From: Hymenobacter montanus
Lineage (GTDB): Bacteria; Bacteroidota; Bacteroidia; Cytophagales; Hymenobacteraceae
Direction of reading: 5' to 3'
Assembly: GCF_014699115.1 (NCBI RefSeq)
Contig: NZ_JACXAD010000006.1
Coordinates: 1-64,000, forward strand
Length of the DNA stretch: 64,000 nt
Below the pieces are notes generated by a model that saw only the letters and a program-made list of their open reading frames with translations, was not told the DNA's origin and did not search any database. This document shows, piece after piece, positions 9,066-18,910 of the stretch. The position numbers were made by a program, and so were the translations under genes. Within the stretch, counting starts at the first letter, position 1. Every line of letters starts with the position of its first letter.

Positions 9066-10034
9066 TCAACCCTCCGCTTCAGCACTCATTCGGCTTGCCA
9101 ACCGGTGGGCAAGGTCTTCGATGTCGCTACGACGGGCGAGTACCGCCAGCCAATCTTCGGGTATGCTTTTATCCCCGCCATAGGCGAGCGCCGCGATTCC
9201 GCCTGCCACTGCGGCCGTCGTATCCGTATCGAAACCCAGGTTGACTGCTGCCAGCACCGTATCGGCGTAGGTATGCTGGTTCAGCAGTACCCACAAGGCC
9301 GCTTCTAAAGTGTGCACTACGTACCCATCGGACGCAATCTCCGCCTCCGGAAGTGCGTGAATGTTACCACTCAGGATCCGCGCAAAATGCGGCAGCTCTT
9401 TGGCCAGCCGCTCGTCGAGGAAGGAAAGAACCGCTTTGCAAGCCGTTGAATACGCCTTGTCCGGGGTAAGCCCGCTTACTATTCCGTCGGCGACCAGCAA
9501 ATAAATGTAGCAGGCCAAAGTTGAGCGGGGGTGGCGGTGGGTAATGCCGGCTACCTGCGCAACCAGCTGTTGGCGTTGCACGGCATTCCCTTTCCGCCAC
9601 AGCGGGTGAACCACTACCGGCAGGATGCGCATAAGCCCACCGTTCCCATTATCGTATTCTCCCCCGCCACCGGCTTGGGCCGGAGGACAACCGCTTGCGA
9701 GTCGCTGTATCGATTCTCTGGTAGCAATGCCAACATCGAATACCTTATTCGCAGCCCAGTAATCATGAGTTAGCCAGTTGATGAAACGCTTACTCAAGTC
9801 CGTCGTATCCACCGTATCCGGTCCTGACTTAACAAAAGACTCGCAGAGGATGGCGGTCAGCGAAAAATCATCCGAAAAGGTGCCCGGCGGTTGGTCGAAT
9901 GTACCGTGTCCGCGAACACCCACAACGGGGTCGGCGCGCCTTGCGGCTCTATCCTCAAACTCGACGGGAACGCCCAGGGCATCCGCCACGGCATGGCCCA
10001 GCAAAATACTTCGGCAAGCAGTCGGTATATCCAT
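9066..10034 (-). CDS. ADP-ribosylglycohydrolase family protein
   Basis: 322 residues. Members of the DraG/ARH family remove ADP-ribose from proteins or metabolites with two metal ions. The N-terminal metal motif is GTFSDDFSLT (usual form GxxTDDT), and the C-terminal motif is NLGFDTDTTAAVAGGIAALAYG, nearly canonical, so both halves of the metal site are present. GHAVADALGVPVEF is the usual first helix. The substrate is unknown. Neighbours are unrelated. No toxin or ADP-ribosyltransferase partner is visible nearby. Confidence 0.9.
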   Translation of the reverse strand: MDIPTACRSILLGHAVADALGVPVEFEDRAARRADPVVGVRGHGTFDQPPGTFSDDFSLTAILCESFVKSGPDTVDTTDLSKRFINWLTHDYWAANKVFDVGIATRESIQRLASGCPPAQAGGGGEYDNGNGGLMRILPVVVHPLWRKGNAVQRQQLVAQVAGITHRHPRSTLACYIYLLVADGIVSGLTPDKAYSTACKAVLSFLDERLAKELPHFARILSGNIHALPEAEIASDGYVVHTLEAALWVLLNQHTYADTVLAAVNLGFDTDTTAAVAGGIAALAYGGDKSIPEDWLAVLARRSDIEDLAHRLASRMSAEAEG

Positions 10035-10251
10035 CTGATTTGTTGATAGCTAAATTAAGAGCAGCATGAATTGCTCCCGCGTTTGCCTGACTAATTGCTT
10101 CGCAGAGTTTACTACCGTCGTGCAGCGGAGCAGGGGGGAGGTCCAACCGGCGGGGTAGGCCCCAAGCCAGCCACTCCGGCCTCGGGGCCGCGGCAACGGT
10201 CAGGCCAAGGGCTGAAGTCGGAAGGGCGCTGGTTGATTGCGGTCCGCCCGC

Positions 10252-11121
10252 CTACTTCGGTAAAATCTTCGTGGCCCGCGTGCCGCTGAGCACCGTAAAA
10301 ACCCCAACTCCGCCGCGCACGGTGCTGTAGATGGCGGAGGGTTGGGCAAAGGGATTGCCGTTGGCGCCCCGGGCGTCGCGCACCGACTGGCGGAAGCGGA
10401 AGTACGCCGGGTCGGTGTGGTAGAGGGTCGCCGTGACCGTATCGCCGGGGTAAAAGCGGTAGCTGGTGCCCAACACCACCGGCTTGCCGTTAATCAGCCG
10501 GTCCTGAATGGCCAGGTCTACTTCGGGGCTTTTCAAGAGGGCTCCCTTGGCGGGGCTGCCCTTGTGCAGGAGCAGGCGGTACGTATCGTCGGGGTCGGCG
10601 GGGTCGCGAAAATTCGTCAGGAAGTACGCTCTCCGCTCGGGGTCGGGCTTGTCGTTGAACTTGTACTCGACTGAGTCGATAGGAATAAACGACATCATGG
10701 TGGCCGAGCCCGTTACGTGACGGCCCTTGGTGTCGCGCACGTCCAGCTTGAACACATCGCCGGGATTGGCTACCAGCGGGTCGCGGGCGATGTGGGTATG
10801 GAATTTTACGCCTTTGGCGGTATCAACCAACGCCTCATAGTTCGGGCTGAAGGCCAGCGGAACCACCGTGCCGTTGGGCATGGTAAGGCTAACCGTCACG
10901 TCGTTGGGTACCTGCGGGAGCACCCCGCTCAAGTAGGGTACGGAAGTCGTCACGGCCAGGCTCGGCACTTTGTCCGGCTCCAGGTAACACTCCACTACTA
11001 ATTCGGACGAATAGTTGGGTAGGGGCACGTCAATATCCTTCTGCAAGCTCCCACACCCGGCCAGGGCCAGGCTAGCCCCCAGCGCCCAAAGCATCTTACG
11101 GAATTGAATTTGGATTGACAT
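10252..11121 (-). CDS. DUF4249 outer-membrane lipoprotein
   Basis: 289 residues with a lipoprotein signal peptide ending in LALAGC. The mature part begins with LPNYSSELVVECYLEPDKVPSLAVTTS-type sequence, characteristic of DUF4249, which is regularly encoded after a TonB-dependent receptor in Bacteroidota and is thought to be its surface partner. Here it lies 86 bases downstream of the receptor on the same strand, consistent with one operon. The ligand is unknown. Confidence 0.85.
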   Translation of the reverse strand: MSIQIQFRKMLWALGASLALAGCGSLQKDIDVPLPNYSSELVVECYLEPDKVPSLAVTTSVPYLSGVLPQVPNDVTVSLTMPNGTVVPLAFSPNYEALVDTAKGVKFHTHIARDPLVANPGDVFKLDVRDTKGRHVTGSATMMSFIPIDSVEYKFNDKPDPERRAYFLTNFRDPADPDDTYRLLLHKGSPAKGALLKSPEVDLAIQDRLINGKPVVLGTSYRFYPGDTVTATLYHTDPAYFRFRQSVRDARGANGNPFAQPSAIYSTVRGGVGVFTVLSGTRATKILPK

Positions 11122-11207
11122 AAGGAGAAAGCGTTGGTTGATTGCTCGTTAGGAAGCGGTTACCCGAGTCGGCAGCCCGCGGCTAGCCATTCAAGGGCGA
11201 GGAAGGA

Positions 11208-13568
11208 TTAAAATCTGAAGTTGTAAGTCAGCGACGGAATAACCGGGAAGAGCGAGACTTGCCGGGCCCGGAACCCGATGGTACGGTCGGTCGCCTTATC
11301 CCGTACAGTGTCGAAAAACACGAAATAGGCGTTGCGCCGGTTGTAGGCATTGTAGATGCTCAGGGTGAGGTCCTGGTTGCGCCGGGTGCCGATTTTGTAC
11401 ACCATGCCCAGGTCGAGCCGATGGTAGGGGATCAGCTGGTAGGAATTCCGATCGGGGTAAATGGGCACCGGGCGTGGGTCGACACCGGTGCGTGCGCCCG
11501 GAATGTCCTGCAAGCCAAAGCGCCCCAGGGGCAGCGTGGTCAGCGAGCCCGACGTATAGATGAAGCTGGCCGTGAGGTTGATGCGGGCATTGAGCTGGTG
11601 GATCACCACCACCGTCAGGTTGTGGCGGCGGTCGTAGTTGGGGTGGAAGTCGGCGCCGTTGTTTACCCCGTTGGTGCCGCGCTGCGGTTGGAAGTTGCGC
11701 CAGTTCCAGGCCAGGGTGTAGCCAATCCAGCCGGTGGTGCGGCCGGTTTTCTTTTCCAGGTATACTTCGTTGCCGTACGACCAGCTTTTGCCGAAAATGA
11801 ACTCCGCATCCAGCTCCGGATTCACGAACAGCTGGGCGCCATCCCGGAAATCAACCTGGTTCTGCCCCCACTTGTAGTATAGCTCGTTGGTGAGCAAATA
11901 TTTGCCCTGGCCCAGCAGGAAGCTCACGCCGCTGCTGGCCTGCTGCGAGCGCTGGGGCTCGACCGACAGCCGCGACGGGTACCAGATGTCCGTGGGTAGC
12001 GAGGCGCCCGAGTTCGTCACCAGGTGTACGTACTGGTACATCAGGGCGTAGCTGGCTTTGAGCGAGGTGCGGTCGTTGAGGGAGTAGCGGGCCGAAGCGC
12101 GGGGCTCCAGGCCGCCGTACTGATTGGTGCTGGTGCTAAAACCCGTTAGCCGCAGGCCACCTTCTATTTGCAGCTTGTCGGAAGCCTTGTAGTTATCCGA
12201 AGCGTACAGCGCACCTTCCAAGCCGAAGTAGTTCACGTCGGAGCCGAAGTTGACCCGGCCGTCGGTGGAGTTAGCGTCGAGGCGGCCCACGCCGAACTTA
12301 TGCCGGGTGAGCAGCCCCCCCGCCTTAAGCACGTGCCGGTCGTTGGGCGTGTATTCGAAGTCGGTCCGGGCGCTGTAGTCGGTGATGTTGGACCCCAGCC
12401 CGAAGCTGAACTGGTCGAGCCGGTTGGTGAGGTTATACTTATAGTTGGAAACCGACACCGATGTATTGACAAACAGCTTAGGCGAAAAAACGTGGTTCCA
12501 GCGCAGCGAGCCAATGGTGTTGCCCCAGCTGAAGTTAAAGTCGAACCCGCCCGTGCTGGCAAAGCCGAATACGTCGCGGCCTAAGTAAGTGGTGAGAAAC
12601 ACCTGATCTTTATCGCCCAAGGTGTAGTTGGCCTTGGCGTTGAAGTCGTAGAAATAATAGTCGGGAATGGGGCTGTAGTCTTCTTTGCCTTCGTTGGCCT
12701 TGTTGATGGCCCGCGTGAAAATATCGAAATAAGTGCGGCGGCCCGATACGATAAACGAGCCCTTACCCTGCTTGATGGGCCCCTCGTAGGTCAGGCGTGA
12801 CGAAATCAGCCCAATGCCGCCGGTCGCCACGTAGTGTTGCCGGTCACCCTCGCGCAGCTTCACGTCGACCACCGACGAGAGGCGGCCCCCAAACTGGGCC
12901 GGAAAGCCCGATTTGTACAAGTCGACACTCTGCACGGCGTCGGAGTTGAATACCGAAAATAGCCCGAACAAGTGGTTGGGGTTGTAAACCAAGGCGTTGT
13001 CGAGCAGTACCAGGTTTTGGTCGGCCGAGCCGCCGCGCACGAACAGGCCGCTGGTTCCTTCGCCGCCGCTTTGGACGCCCGGCTTGAGCTGCAGGGTTTT
13101 TAGAATGTCCACTTCGCCAAACAGCGCCGGTAGCAGCTTGGCCTCGCGGATGCTGAGGCGTTCGACCCCCATCTGCGTGGTTTTAAGCTTTTCTTCCAGG
13201 GTCACCGAGCCTTCGACCACCACTTCGCCGAGCTCGTTGCCGCTTTCCTGTAAATCAACGTTCAAGCGCTGGTTTTTCGTCAGGTTGAGCTCGCGGGTAG
13301 CTTGCTGGTAGCCCACAAAGGCCACCACTACCTGGTGCCGGCCGGCCGGGAGGGGGAGCGAAAAATGGCCGAGCGAATCGGCCGCGGTGCCCGTGTTAAG
13401 GGCGGGTACGGCTACACTGGCTCCCGGCAGCACCTCGCCGCGGGAGCCCCGTACCGTACCGCTTAGCGTGAACCGCCGCGTCTCCTGCGACCAAGCCAGG
13501 CGGGGGCTGGTTAGCGCCCATAAGAGTAAGATCAACAAATAATAACGTGCGGGAAAACTAGCAACCAT
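11208..13568 (-). CDS. TonB-dependent receptor with carboxypeptidase-like N-terminal domain
   Basis: 786 residues. Signal peptide 1-27 (ends LAWSQ). Residues about 34-110 are a carboxypeptidase regulatory-like beta sandwich (LSGTVRGSRGEVLPGASVAV, ...GHFSLPLPAGRHQVVVAFVGY). Then comes the plug domain (EVDILKTLQLKPGVQSGGEG, GLFVRGGSADQNLVLLDNA) and a 22-strand barrel ending in the aromatic SLTYNFRF. It imports an unknown nutrient through the outer membrane using TonB energy. The DUF4249 lipoprotein follows in the same operon. The family of plug with LFVRGG without a SusD partner is common for non-glycan ligands. Confidence 0.93.
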   Translation of the reverse strand: MVASFPARYYLLILLLWALTSPRLAWSQETRRFTLSGTVRGSRGEVLPGASVAVPALNTGTAADSLGHFSLPLPAGRHQVVVAFVGYQQATRELNLTKNQRLNVDLQESGNELGEVVVEGSVTLEEKLKTTQMGVERLSIREAKLLPALFGEVDILKTLQLKPGVQSGGEGTSGLFVRGGSADQNLVLLDNALVYNPNHLFGLFSVFNSDAVQSVDLYKSGFPAQFGGRLSSVVDVKLREGDRQHYVATGGIGLISSRLTYEGPIKQGKGSFIVSGRRTYFDIFTRAINKANEGKEDYSPIPDYYFYDFNAKANYTLGDKDQVFLTTYLGRDVFGFASTGGFDFNFSWGNTIGSLRWNHVFSPKLFVNTSVSVSNYKYNLTNRLDQFSFGLGSNITDYSARTDFEYTPNDRHVLKAGGLLTRHKFGVGRLDANSTDGRVNFGSDVNYFGLEGALYASDNYKASDKLQIEGGLRLTGFSTSTNQYGGLEPRASARYSLNDRTSLKASYALMYQYVHLVTNSGASLPTDIWYPSRLSVEPQRSQQASSGVSFLLGQGKYLLTNELYYKWGQNQVDFRDGAQLFVNPELDAEFIFGKSWSYGNEVYLEKKTGRTTGWIGYTLAWNWRNFQPQRGTNGVNNGADFHPNYDRRHNLTVVVIHQLNARINLTASFIYTSGSLTTLPLGRFGLQDIPGARTGVDPRPVPIYPDRNSYQLIPYHRLDLGMVYKIGTRRNQDLTLSIYNAYNRRNAYFVFFDTVRDKATDRTIGFRARQVSLFPVIPSLTYNFRF

Positions 13569-13582
13569 AGGGCATTAATCAA

Positions 13583-13607
13583 GGAAGGCGCAAAGGTAGC
13601 GCCTTCC
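13583..13607 (-). promoter_or_regulatory. Inverted repeat containing a -7 promoter box before the TonB receptor
   Basis: Read on the minus strand, GGAAGGCGC and GCGCCTTCC form a perfect 9-base inverted repeat, and its loop holds TACCTTTG (13591-13598), a perfect TAnnTTTG -7 box. It ends 15 bases before the receptor ATG, which would give a very short leader. No good -33 box was found. A hairpin or operator over the promoter is possible. Confidence 0.45.
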
Positions 13608-13673
13608 CGCAACGCCTAACCCCCCTGGATAGTTTGCCCGATCGCTGCCGCTCAACCAGAAGCTGGCCTAAAT

Positions 13674-13698
13674 ATTCATCGGTAATTAGCCGATGAAT
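13674..13698 (-). terminator. Possible weak terminator hairpin over the trxA stop codon
   Basis: ATTCATCGG and CCGATGAAT form a perfect 9-base inverted repeat with a 7-base loop that contains the thioredoxin stop codon. Only a short AT stretch follows on the minus strand, so termination would be weak; it may instead protect the mRNA end. Confidence 0.4.
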
Positions 13699-14018
13699 GG
13701 CTGCAGGGCCTGGGTAATCTGCGCGGCGGGAACCACCCCCGCCTGGCGCCAGACGGGCTGGCCCTGGTGAAACAAAATCAGCGTGGGAATGCTCTGCACG
13801 CGGTATTGCTCGGCCACCGCCGCGTTGCGGTCCACGTCGATCTTGATGACGCGGAGCTTGCCGCCGTGCTGGGTGGCCACCTGCTCCAGGATGGGACCCA
13901 TGGTTCGGCAGGGCCCGCACCAGGTGGCATAAAAATCCACAAGCACGGGCATGCCGGGGCTGTTAATGAGTTCGGGGAAGGACTTGCGAGGCACGGTAAA
14001 ACAGCAAAAAGTGAACAA
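13686..14018 (-). CDS. trxA: Thioredoxin
   Basis: 110 residues with the active site ATWCGPCR (about residues 32-39) and the cis-proline SIPTLILF, so a complete thioredoxin that reduces disulphides in the cytosol. The N-terminus MFTFCCFTVPRKSFPELINS is slightly unusual, and the true start may be inside it. It has its own transcription unit, bounded upstream by a strong terminator and downstream by the hairpin over its stop. Confidence 0.93.
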   Translation of the reverse strand: MFTFCCFTVPRKSFPELINSPGMPVLVDFYATWCGPCRTMGPILEQVATQHGGKLRVIKIDVDRNAAVAEQYRVQSIPTLILFHQGQPVWRQAGVVPAAQITQALQPFIG

Positions 14019-14070
14019 CTGACGGTGCTAATGGCCGGGCACCCAGGCCGACCAAGGCGTAAGCTACTAA

Positions 14071-14112
14071 ACGTAAAAAGCTTGGCCATTGGCCAAGCTT
14101 TTTACGTTTTTG
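14071..14112. terminator. Strong intrinsic terminator with 17-base perfect stem
   Basis: ACGTAAAAAGCTTGGCC, a 3-base loop, then its exact reverse complement. A run of T follows on the plus strand and A-rich stem bases give U-rich RNA on the minus strand. It stops transcription of the gene at 14141 before trxA. Confidence 0.85.
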
Positions 14113-14140
14113 GGCAGGCAAGTCATCGCACGACTTACTC

Positions 14141-14593
14141 CTACTTTTTAACGACAGTTATGTCGTTGCCCACTTCGGGCAGCACAAACCGGCCGCCTAC
14201 GGCCTTCACGCCCTTCACGCGGCATTCCCAGGTGTAGCGGCCCGCATCGGCCGGCGCCGCTTCGCCGCTTTCGGCTTTAAAGTAGTTAGGGTCGGCCGGA
14301 TCGGTAGGGAAGAGCACGTCGACGCCGGATTGGCCCGGGCCTACCTCTTTGACCAAGAAATAGTCCTTGCCGGTGCGCTCGCTATGAACCACAAAGGTCG
14401 CGGTGTAAGAACCTAGCTGGCCGTATTTATCCAGAATGCCCATCTTGACGTGAGCGGTAGTACTCACCATCCACGTTTGAGCCTGCGCTGGGGCGGCGGC
14501 ACTCAGCAACAGCGCTACGAGTGGCCCCACTACCAACCGGCCGAGGGCGGATGGTGGTGCAGGTGCGGGAAGGATGGGTAATGTTCTAGTCAT
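14141..14593 (-). CDS. Hypothetical secreted protein
   Basis: About 150 residues. An N-terminal signal peptide ends in AAAPAQAQ. The mature part (TWMVSTTAHVKMGILDKYGQ, YTATFVVHSERTGKDYFLVK, ending GRFVLPEVGNDITVVKK) looks like a small all-beta domain. No family was recognised. The ATG at 14593 is preferred over a TTG four codons upstream. A strong terminator lies 34 bases after the stop, so it is probably expressed alone. Confidence 0.75.
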   Translation of the reverse strand: MTRTLPILPAPAPPSALGRLVVGPLVALLLSAAAPAQAQTWMVSTTAHVKMGILDKYGQLGSYTATFVVHSERTGKDYFLVKEVGPGQSGVDVLFPTDPADPNYFKAESGEAAPADAGRYTWECRVKGVKAVGGRFVLPEVGNDITVVKK

Positions 14594-15106
14594 GGCTGCA
14601 AACAAGGAAAGGTGAATCTTTATTAGTTAAGTGCAAAATGAGTGAGTGAAAACCGATTCAATATACTTCGCCTAAAATAAGTCCACAAGCTATTCAAGGC
14701 TGATGGACAAATATTTTCTCCAAATAACCAAAAATAGCGGTTATTTCATAACTGTTCATGTTCAGGCAATGAGTATGGCTCACAACTAGGTATTTCCCGA
14801 GGCCCCTCCGAGCCGTGGGTAGCTTGCCTGAACGGCAGAGCCAGAGACACTTTCGGCCACTAGTAGGGGCGTTCGAAGGGGGCGTAAAAGTTGGGCAAAT
14901 TCTTGAACAACCAGCCCGAAAAATACCACTGCCTGTGGCTCGTTATTGGATTAGTCATGAGCCGGCGCAAAGCTGCCTAGTTGGGTTGCTGATGGCCCTA
15001 CGCCACCGCGTCCGGAGTTACCCGGCAGCCATTCCGGCAGCAACAACCAGCCGATAAAGCGCTGTTGCGCGTACTGGCTACCCTGCTTCGCCGCCGGCTT
15101 CTCGGG
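14594..15106. other. Intergenic, no gene seen
   Basis: About 500 bases upstream of the secreted protein gene and downstream of sbcC. The half near 14620-14770 is AT-rich and probably holds the promoter of the 14141 gene. No terminator for sbcC and no convincing coding frame was seen. Confidence 0.5.
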
Positions 15107-18100
15107 CTAGGTCGCCGCGCAACTCGTTTCCTCGCCCAGCACATTCACGATGTGAACCGTGCTGTTGCCCCCGGCCCCGGGCCGCACCCGAATCTGGGTG
15201 CCAATTCTATCCTTGAGGTCGGAAACGTGGGAGATGATGCCAATCATCTTGCCCGAGTGCTGCAGGCGCTCCAGCGCATCGAGGGCCGTGTTGAGCGCCT
15301 CGGGGTCGAGGGTGCCGAAGCCTTCGTCGATAAACAGCGATTCGATGCGGGCTTTATGGCCGGCCAGCTCGCTCAGGCCCAGCGCGAGCGCCAGGCTCAC
15401 CAGGAAGCTCTCGCCGCCCGAGAGCGAAGCCATGGGTCGCACCGTGTCGGCCTGGTCGTGGTCGATGACCTGCAGCTCCAGGTTGCGATGGGGAGTCTTG
15501 AGAATGGTGTAGCGGCCGGTGAGCTGGCGCAGGCGCAGGTTGGCCAGGCGAGCCAGGTGCGTGAGGGTCAGGCCCTGGGCAAACTGGCTGAACTTGTCGC
15601 CCCGGGCCGAGCCAATCTGCTCGCTCAAGTCCTGCCAGCGCTGTTCCTCTACCTGGCGCTGCTGAAGCTTGCGCAGACCATGGGCCTGGAGCTGCCGGGC
15701 GTTGTCGTCCTGACTCAGCTGGTTGCTCACGGCCCCAAGTTTTTGCTGCAAGATGTCGTCGGCGGCCGAAAGGGCATTGAGCTGGGCCGAGAGCTCGGCC
15801 GTGGTATGCGGGGTGAGGGCCGCCTCAGCGTGGTGCTGCTGGTCGGCGGTGAGGTCGGCGAGGCGGCGGGCCGCCGCGGCTTGGGCCGTGAGGTGGTCCT
15901 GGCGGCGCAGGCGCAGGCGCTCGGCCTCATCCGGGGGCAGCAGCAGGGCCTGAGCATCGGCCGCGGTGGCGAAGCCGGCTTCGGCGAGGGCCGCCGCGAG
16001 CTCGTCCTGACGCTCGGCGTGGGCGCTGCGGTGCTGGTCTAACTGGGTTTGCAGCGAGGTGAGGGCATTTTGCTTGATGGCCAGCTCCTGCTGCTGCCGC
16101 GCCAGCTGGCCCTGAGCCCGGGTGAGGGCGTCGGCCAACTGCTGGGTGGCTAGACGCAACTGCTCGGCTTCGGCGGCGGGGTCGGAGCCGGGGTAGTGAG
16201 CCTGGCGAGTGGCTTGCTGCTGGTCGAGCTCGAGCTGCTCGGCTTCGAGCGCGGCGGCCGCCGCGGCGAGCTGAATCTCTTGGCGGGCCAGCTCTTCGGC
16301 CCGGGCCTTGTGCTGAGCGTGGCGGACCACCACCGAGTCGCTCACTGTTTTTAAGGCGTTGCGCTGCGCTTCGTAATAATCAGCCCGTTCCTGCAAAGTG
16401 GCCAGCAGCCCATCGTAGGGCGGGTTGGCGGGCAGGACGAGCTGGTGGGGCCGCAGGTAATCCTGAATGGTGCTTTGGTGAATCTGAGCTTGCTCGTGCC
16501 AGTGAACTAGCTCACTGGCCAGTTTGGCCAGCTCTGAATCAGTCAGGTGCTGCCGCTCTGTCAGTTTGGGAATCTCGCACTCGGCCGCGGCGGCGGCCTC
16601 CCTCGCCTTGGTGTATTCATCCCGCAACTCGGCCAGCTTTTCGTCGAGCACCGCGAGGCGTCGTCGCGTAGCAATAGCGCTGGCTTGCTCGGCGACGGCC
16701 TTCGTCAGCAACTCCTGCACCATCGCTGGGTTGTCTGGGTTAGCAGGGGTCGGCGTCAGGGCCGCGGCTAGGTCGCGGGCCTGACGCCGGGCGCTTTCGG
16801 CGGCGGCGGTGGCTTCCTGTTGGCGCTGTTGGCGCTGTTGCTGTTCGGTTTGGCGGCGGGTGAGGTCTTGCGATAAGGCCCGGAGCTCGTCGTCCAGCAG
16901 CGCCAAGGCCTGCTGCTGCTCGGCCACGCGCAGCTCCTGCTCATCGGCTCCGGCGGTAAAATCAGCGGCAAAGGCGTGCTCAAGGGCCCCGCAGAGCGGG
17001 CAAGGCTGGCCGGGCTGCAAGTGCTGGCGGTGGGCGTTGAGGTCGGCCAGGGCTTGCTGGGCGCGCAGCTCGCGCCGGTAGCTGTCTAGTAGCCGCAAGC
17101 CATCGGCTCGCCGGGTTTCGAGGTGGCTAACCGCGCTTTCGGCGGCCGCCAGGGGCGCGGCTTCGCGGTCGATTTGGCCGTCCAGGGCAGCCGCCCGGGC
17201 CTGTTGCTCGTGCGCGGCTTCGGCTTTGGGCAGCAGTTGCTGAAGAATTTGCAGCTGGGCCGTGAGGTCATCGGTGCGCTGGGCCAGCGCGGCGGCCGTG
17301 GTTCCCTGGAGCAGGGCGTCGCGCTCGGTCCGGCAGGGCTGGCCCGCGTCCTTCACGGCTTGCTGCCGGGCCAGGGCCTCGGCTTCGAGGCGGCGCTGGC
17401 GGCTCAAGGTGTCAGCGGTGGCGCGCTGGTTGTTGAGCAGCTCCTCGCGGCGGGCTTCGCGCGTGGCTATTTCCCGCTGGGCTACCTGCAAATCGATGAT
17501 TTCCCGGCCTAGCTCAATCATCTGGCTTTTCAGCTCCACTTCGTGGCCGTGGTCGATGAGCCAGCTTTCGAGCACCGTTTGCTGGCCGGTCAGAGCGGCT
17601 AATTCCTGCGTTTGGTGGTCCCAGGCGGCCCGGGCCGCCTCGTGCTCCCGGATTGTGTGGGCGTGGGTAGCGCGGTTTCGGGCAAACTGCTGCTGGGCGC
17701 TGGCAATGGCCGCATCGTGTTCCAGAGCCTTGCTGAGCACCGGCCGCAGGCGGTTTTCATCGGCGAGCGCGGTGGCGTGAGCCGCCGTGGCGGCGGTATG
17801 GGCCGTAGCGGCGGCGGCGGCGGCCTGCGCCAGCAGGGGCAGGGCTTGCGTCAATTCACGCAGTTGGGCGCTGTCGCGGTCCAGCTCCTGCTGCGCGGCG
17901 GCTACTAAAGCCAGCGGCTTGGCGAGGGCGGCGGCGCGGGTGTGCCCGTCGAGCCGGGCAAAATCGGGTTGCAGGGCTTCATCGGCCTGGCGTAGGGTCT
18001 CCACTTCGCGGGCCGTGTCGCGCAACTGCCGGTCAAGCTGGTCCAGAATGGTGCGCCAGGTCAGGCAGATGGTCAGCTCCTGCTGCTCTTCGTAGTGCTG

Positions 18101-18823
18101 CTCGGCTTGCTGGTGCAGCACGTCGAGCTGGGCGACCAAGGCCGCCCGCTCTTCCTCCGACAGCAGGCGGGTAGCGTCCAGCTTGGCGCGGAGGAGCTTG
18201 GTTTTCATCTCTTCTTCCTTGGCCTTCTCAAACGCCGCGACCGACAGCCGCGAGTAGATGCCCACGTTGGTCATCTTTTCGAGCAGGGCGCTGCGTTCCT
18301 TTTCCGGCGCGTGCAGGAAGCGCGCGAACTTGCCCTGGCTTAGCAGGACTGACTGCTCGAACTGCCCGAAGTCCAGCCCCGAGAGCTCGCTCACGCGCGC
18401 GGGCACCGCCTCCTTGCCACTCACCACGGCCACGTTGGAAGGGCTGAATACCAGCGTCATGGCGTCCTGGTTCAGGCCGCCTTTATCTTCGCCGCGGGTT
18501 TTGCGCTTCACCTCCCAGCGCGAGCGGTAACGCACGCGCTCTACTGCGCCGGTGTCGGGGTTGGTTTGGTGAACTTCAAACTCTACTTCTGAAAAGGCAT
18601 CCTTGGCGTGGCGGCTCACCATTTCGCCCACCTGGCGGTCGTGGCGCGGTACCCGGCCGTAGAGGCCCACGGCAATGGCGTCGAGCAGCGTGCTTTTGCC
18701 CGCGCCGGTGGGGCCGGTAATCGCAAACAGCCCCGTATCGATTATGGGCGTGGCATCGAAGCGGATCAGGAACGGGCCAGGCAGTGAGTTAAGGTTAGCG
18801 AAGCGGACGCTGATAATTTTCAT
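15107..18823 (-). CDS. sbcC: SbcC, large subunit of the SbcCD nuclease
   Basis: 1238 residues, an SMC/Rad50-type ATPase that works with SbcD to cut hairpins and DNA ends. Walker A GPTGAGKST lies at residues 37-45. Two long coiled-coil arms rich in Ala, Glu, Gln and Arg flank the zinc hook CPLC (about residue 606). The ABC signature LSGGESFLVSLALALGLSEL and Walker B SLFIDEGFGTLD are near the C-terminus. Length is normal to large. It lies downstream of sbcD on the same strand with one small gene between them, an odd spacing because the two usually overlap or touch. Confidence 0.96.
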   Translation of the reverse strand: MKIISVRFANLNSLPGPFLIRFDATPIIDTGLFAITGPTGAGKSTLLDAIAVGLYGRVPRHDRQVGEMVSRHAKDAFSEVEFEVHQTNPDTGAVERVRYRSRWEVKRKTRGEDKGGLNQDAMTLVFSPSNVAVVSGKEAVPARVSELSGLDFGQFEQSVLLSQGKFARFLHAPEKERSALLEKMTNVGIYSRLSVAAFEKAKEEEMKTKLLRAKLDATRLLSEEERAALVAQLDVLHQQAEQHYEEQQELTICLTWRTILDQLDRQLRDTAREVETLRQADEALQPDFARLDGHTRAAALAKPLALVAAAQQELDRDSAQLRELTQALPLLAQAAAAAATAHTAATAAHATALADENRLRPVLSKALEHDAAIASAQQQFARNRATHAHTIREHEAARAAWDHQTQELAALTGQQTVLESWLIDHGHEVELKSQMIELGREIIDLQVAQREIATREARREELLNNQRATADTLSRQRRLEAEALARQQAVKDAGQPCRTERDALLQGTTAAALAQRTDDLTAQLQILQQLLPKAEAAHEQQARAAALDGQIDREAAPLAAAESAVSHLETRRADGLRLLDSYRRELRAQQALADLNAHRQHLQPGQPCPLCGALEHAFAADFTAGADEQELRVAEQQQALALLDDELRALSQDLTRRQTEQQQRQQRQQEATAAAESARRQARDLAAALTPTPANPDNPAMVQELLTKAVAEQASAIATRRRLAVLDEKLAELRDEYTKAREAAAAAECEIPKLTERQHLTDSELAKLASELVHWHEQAQIHQSTIQDYLRPHQLVLPANPPYDGLLATLQERADYYEAQRNALKTVSDSVVVRHAQHKARAEELARQEIQLAAAAAALEAEQLELDQQQATRQAHYPGSDPAAEAEQLRLATQQLADALTRAQGQLARQQQELAIKQNALTSLQTQLDQHRSAHAERQDELAAALAEAGFATAADAQALLLPPDEAERLRLRRQDHLTAQAAAARRLADLTADQQHHAEAALTPHTTAELSAQLNALSAADDILQQKLGAVSNQLSQDDNARQLQAHGLRKLQQRQVEEQRWQDLSEQIGSARGDKFSQFAQGLTLTHLARLANLRLRQLTGRYTILKTPHRNLELQVIDHDQADTVRPMASLSGGESFLVSLALALGLSELAGHKARIESLFIDEGFGTLDPEALNTALDALERLQHSGKMIGIISHVSDLKDRIGTQIRVRPGAGGNSTVHIVNVLGEETSCAAT

Positions 18824-18910
18824 AGAATAAAATTACGCCTGCTCCCACCAGTTAGGGAACTGGATGGGGCGGGCGTAGCTGCAATTAGTAAACCGAGCCG
18901 AATGGTTCCG

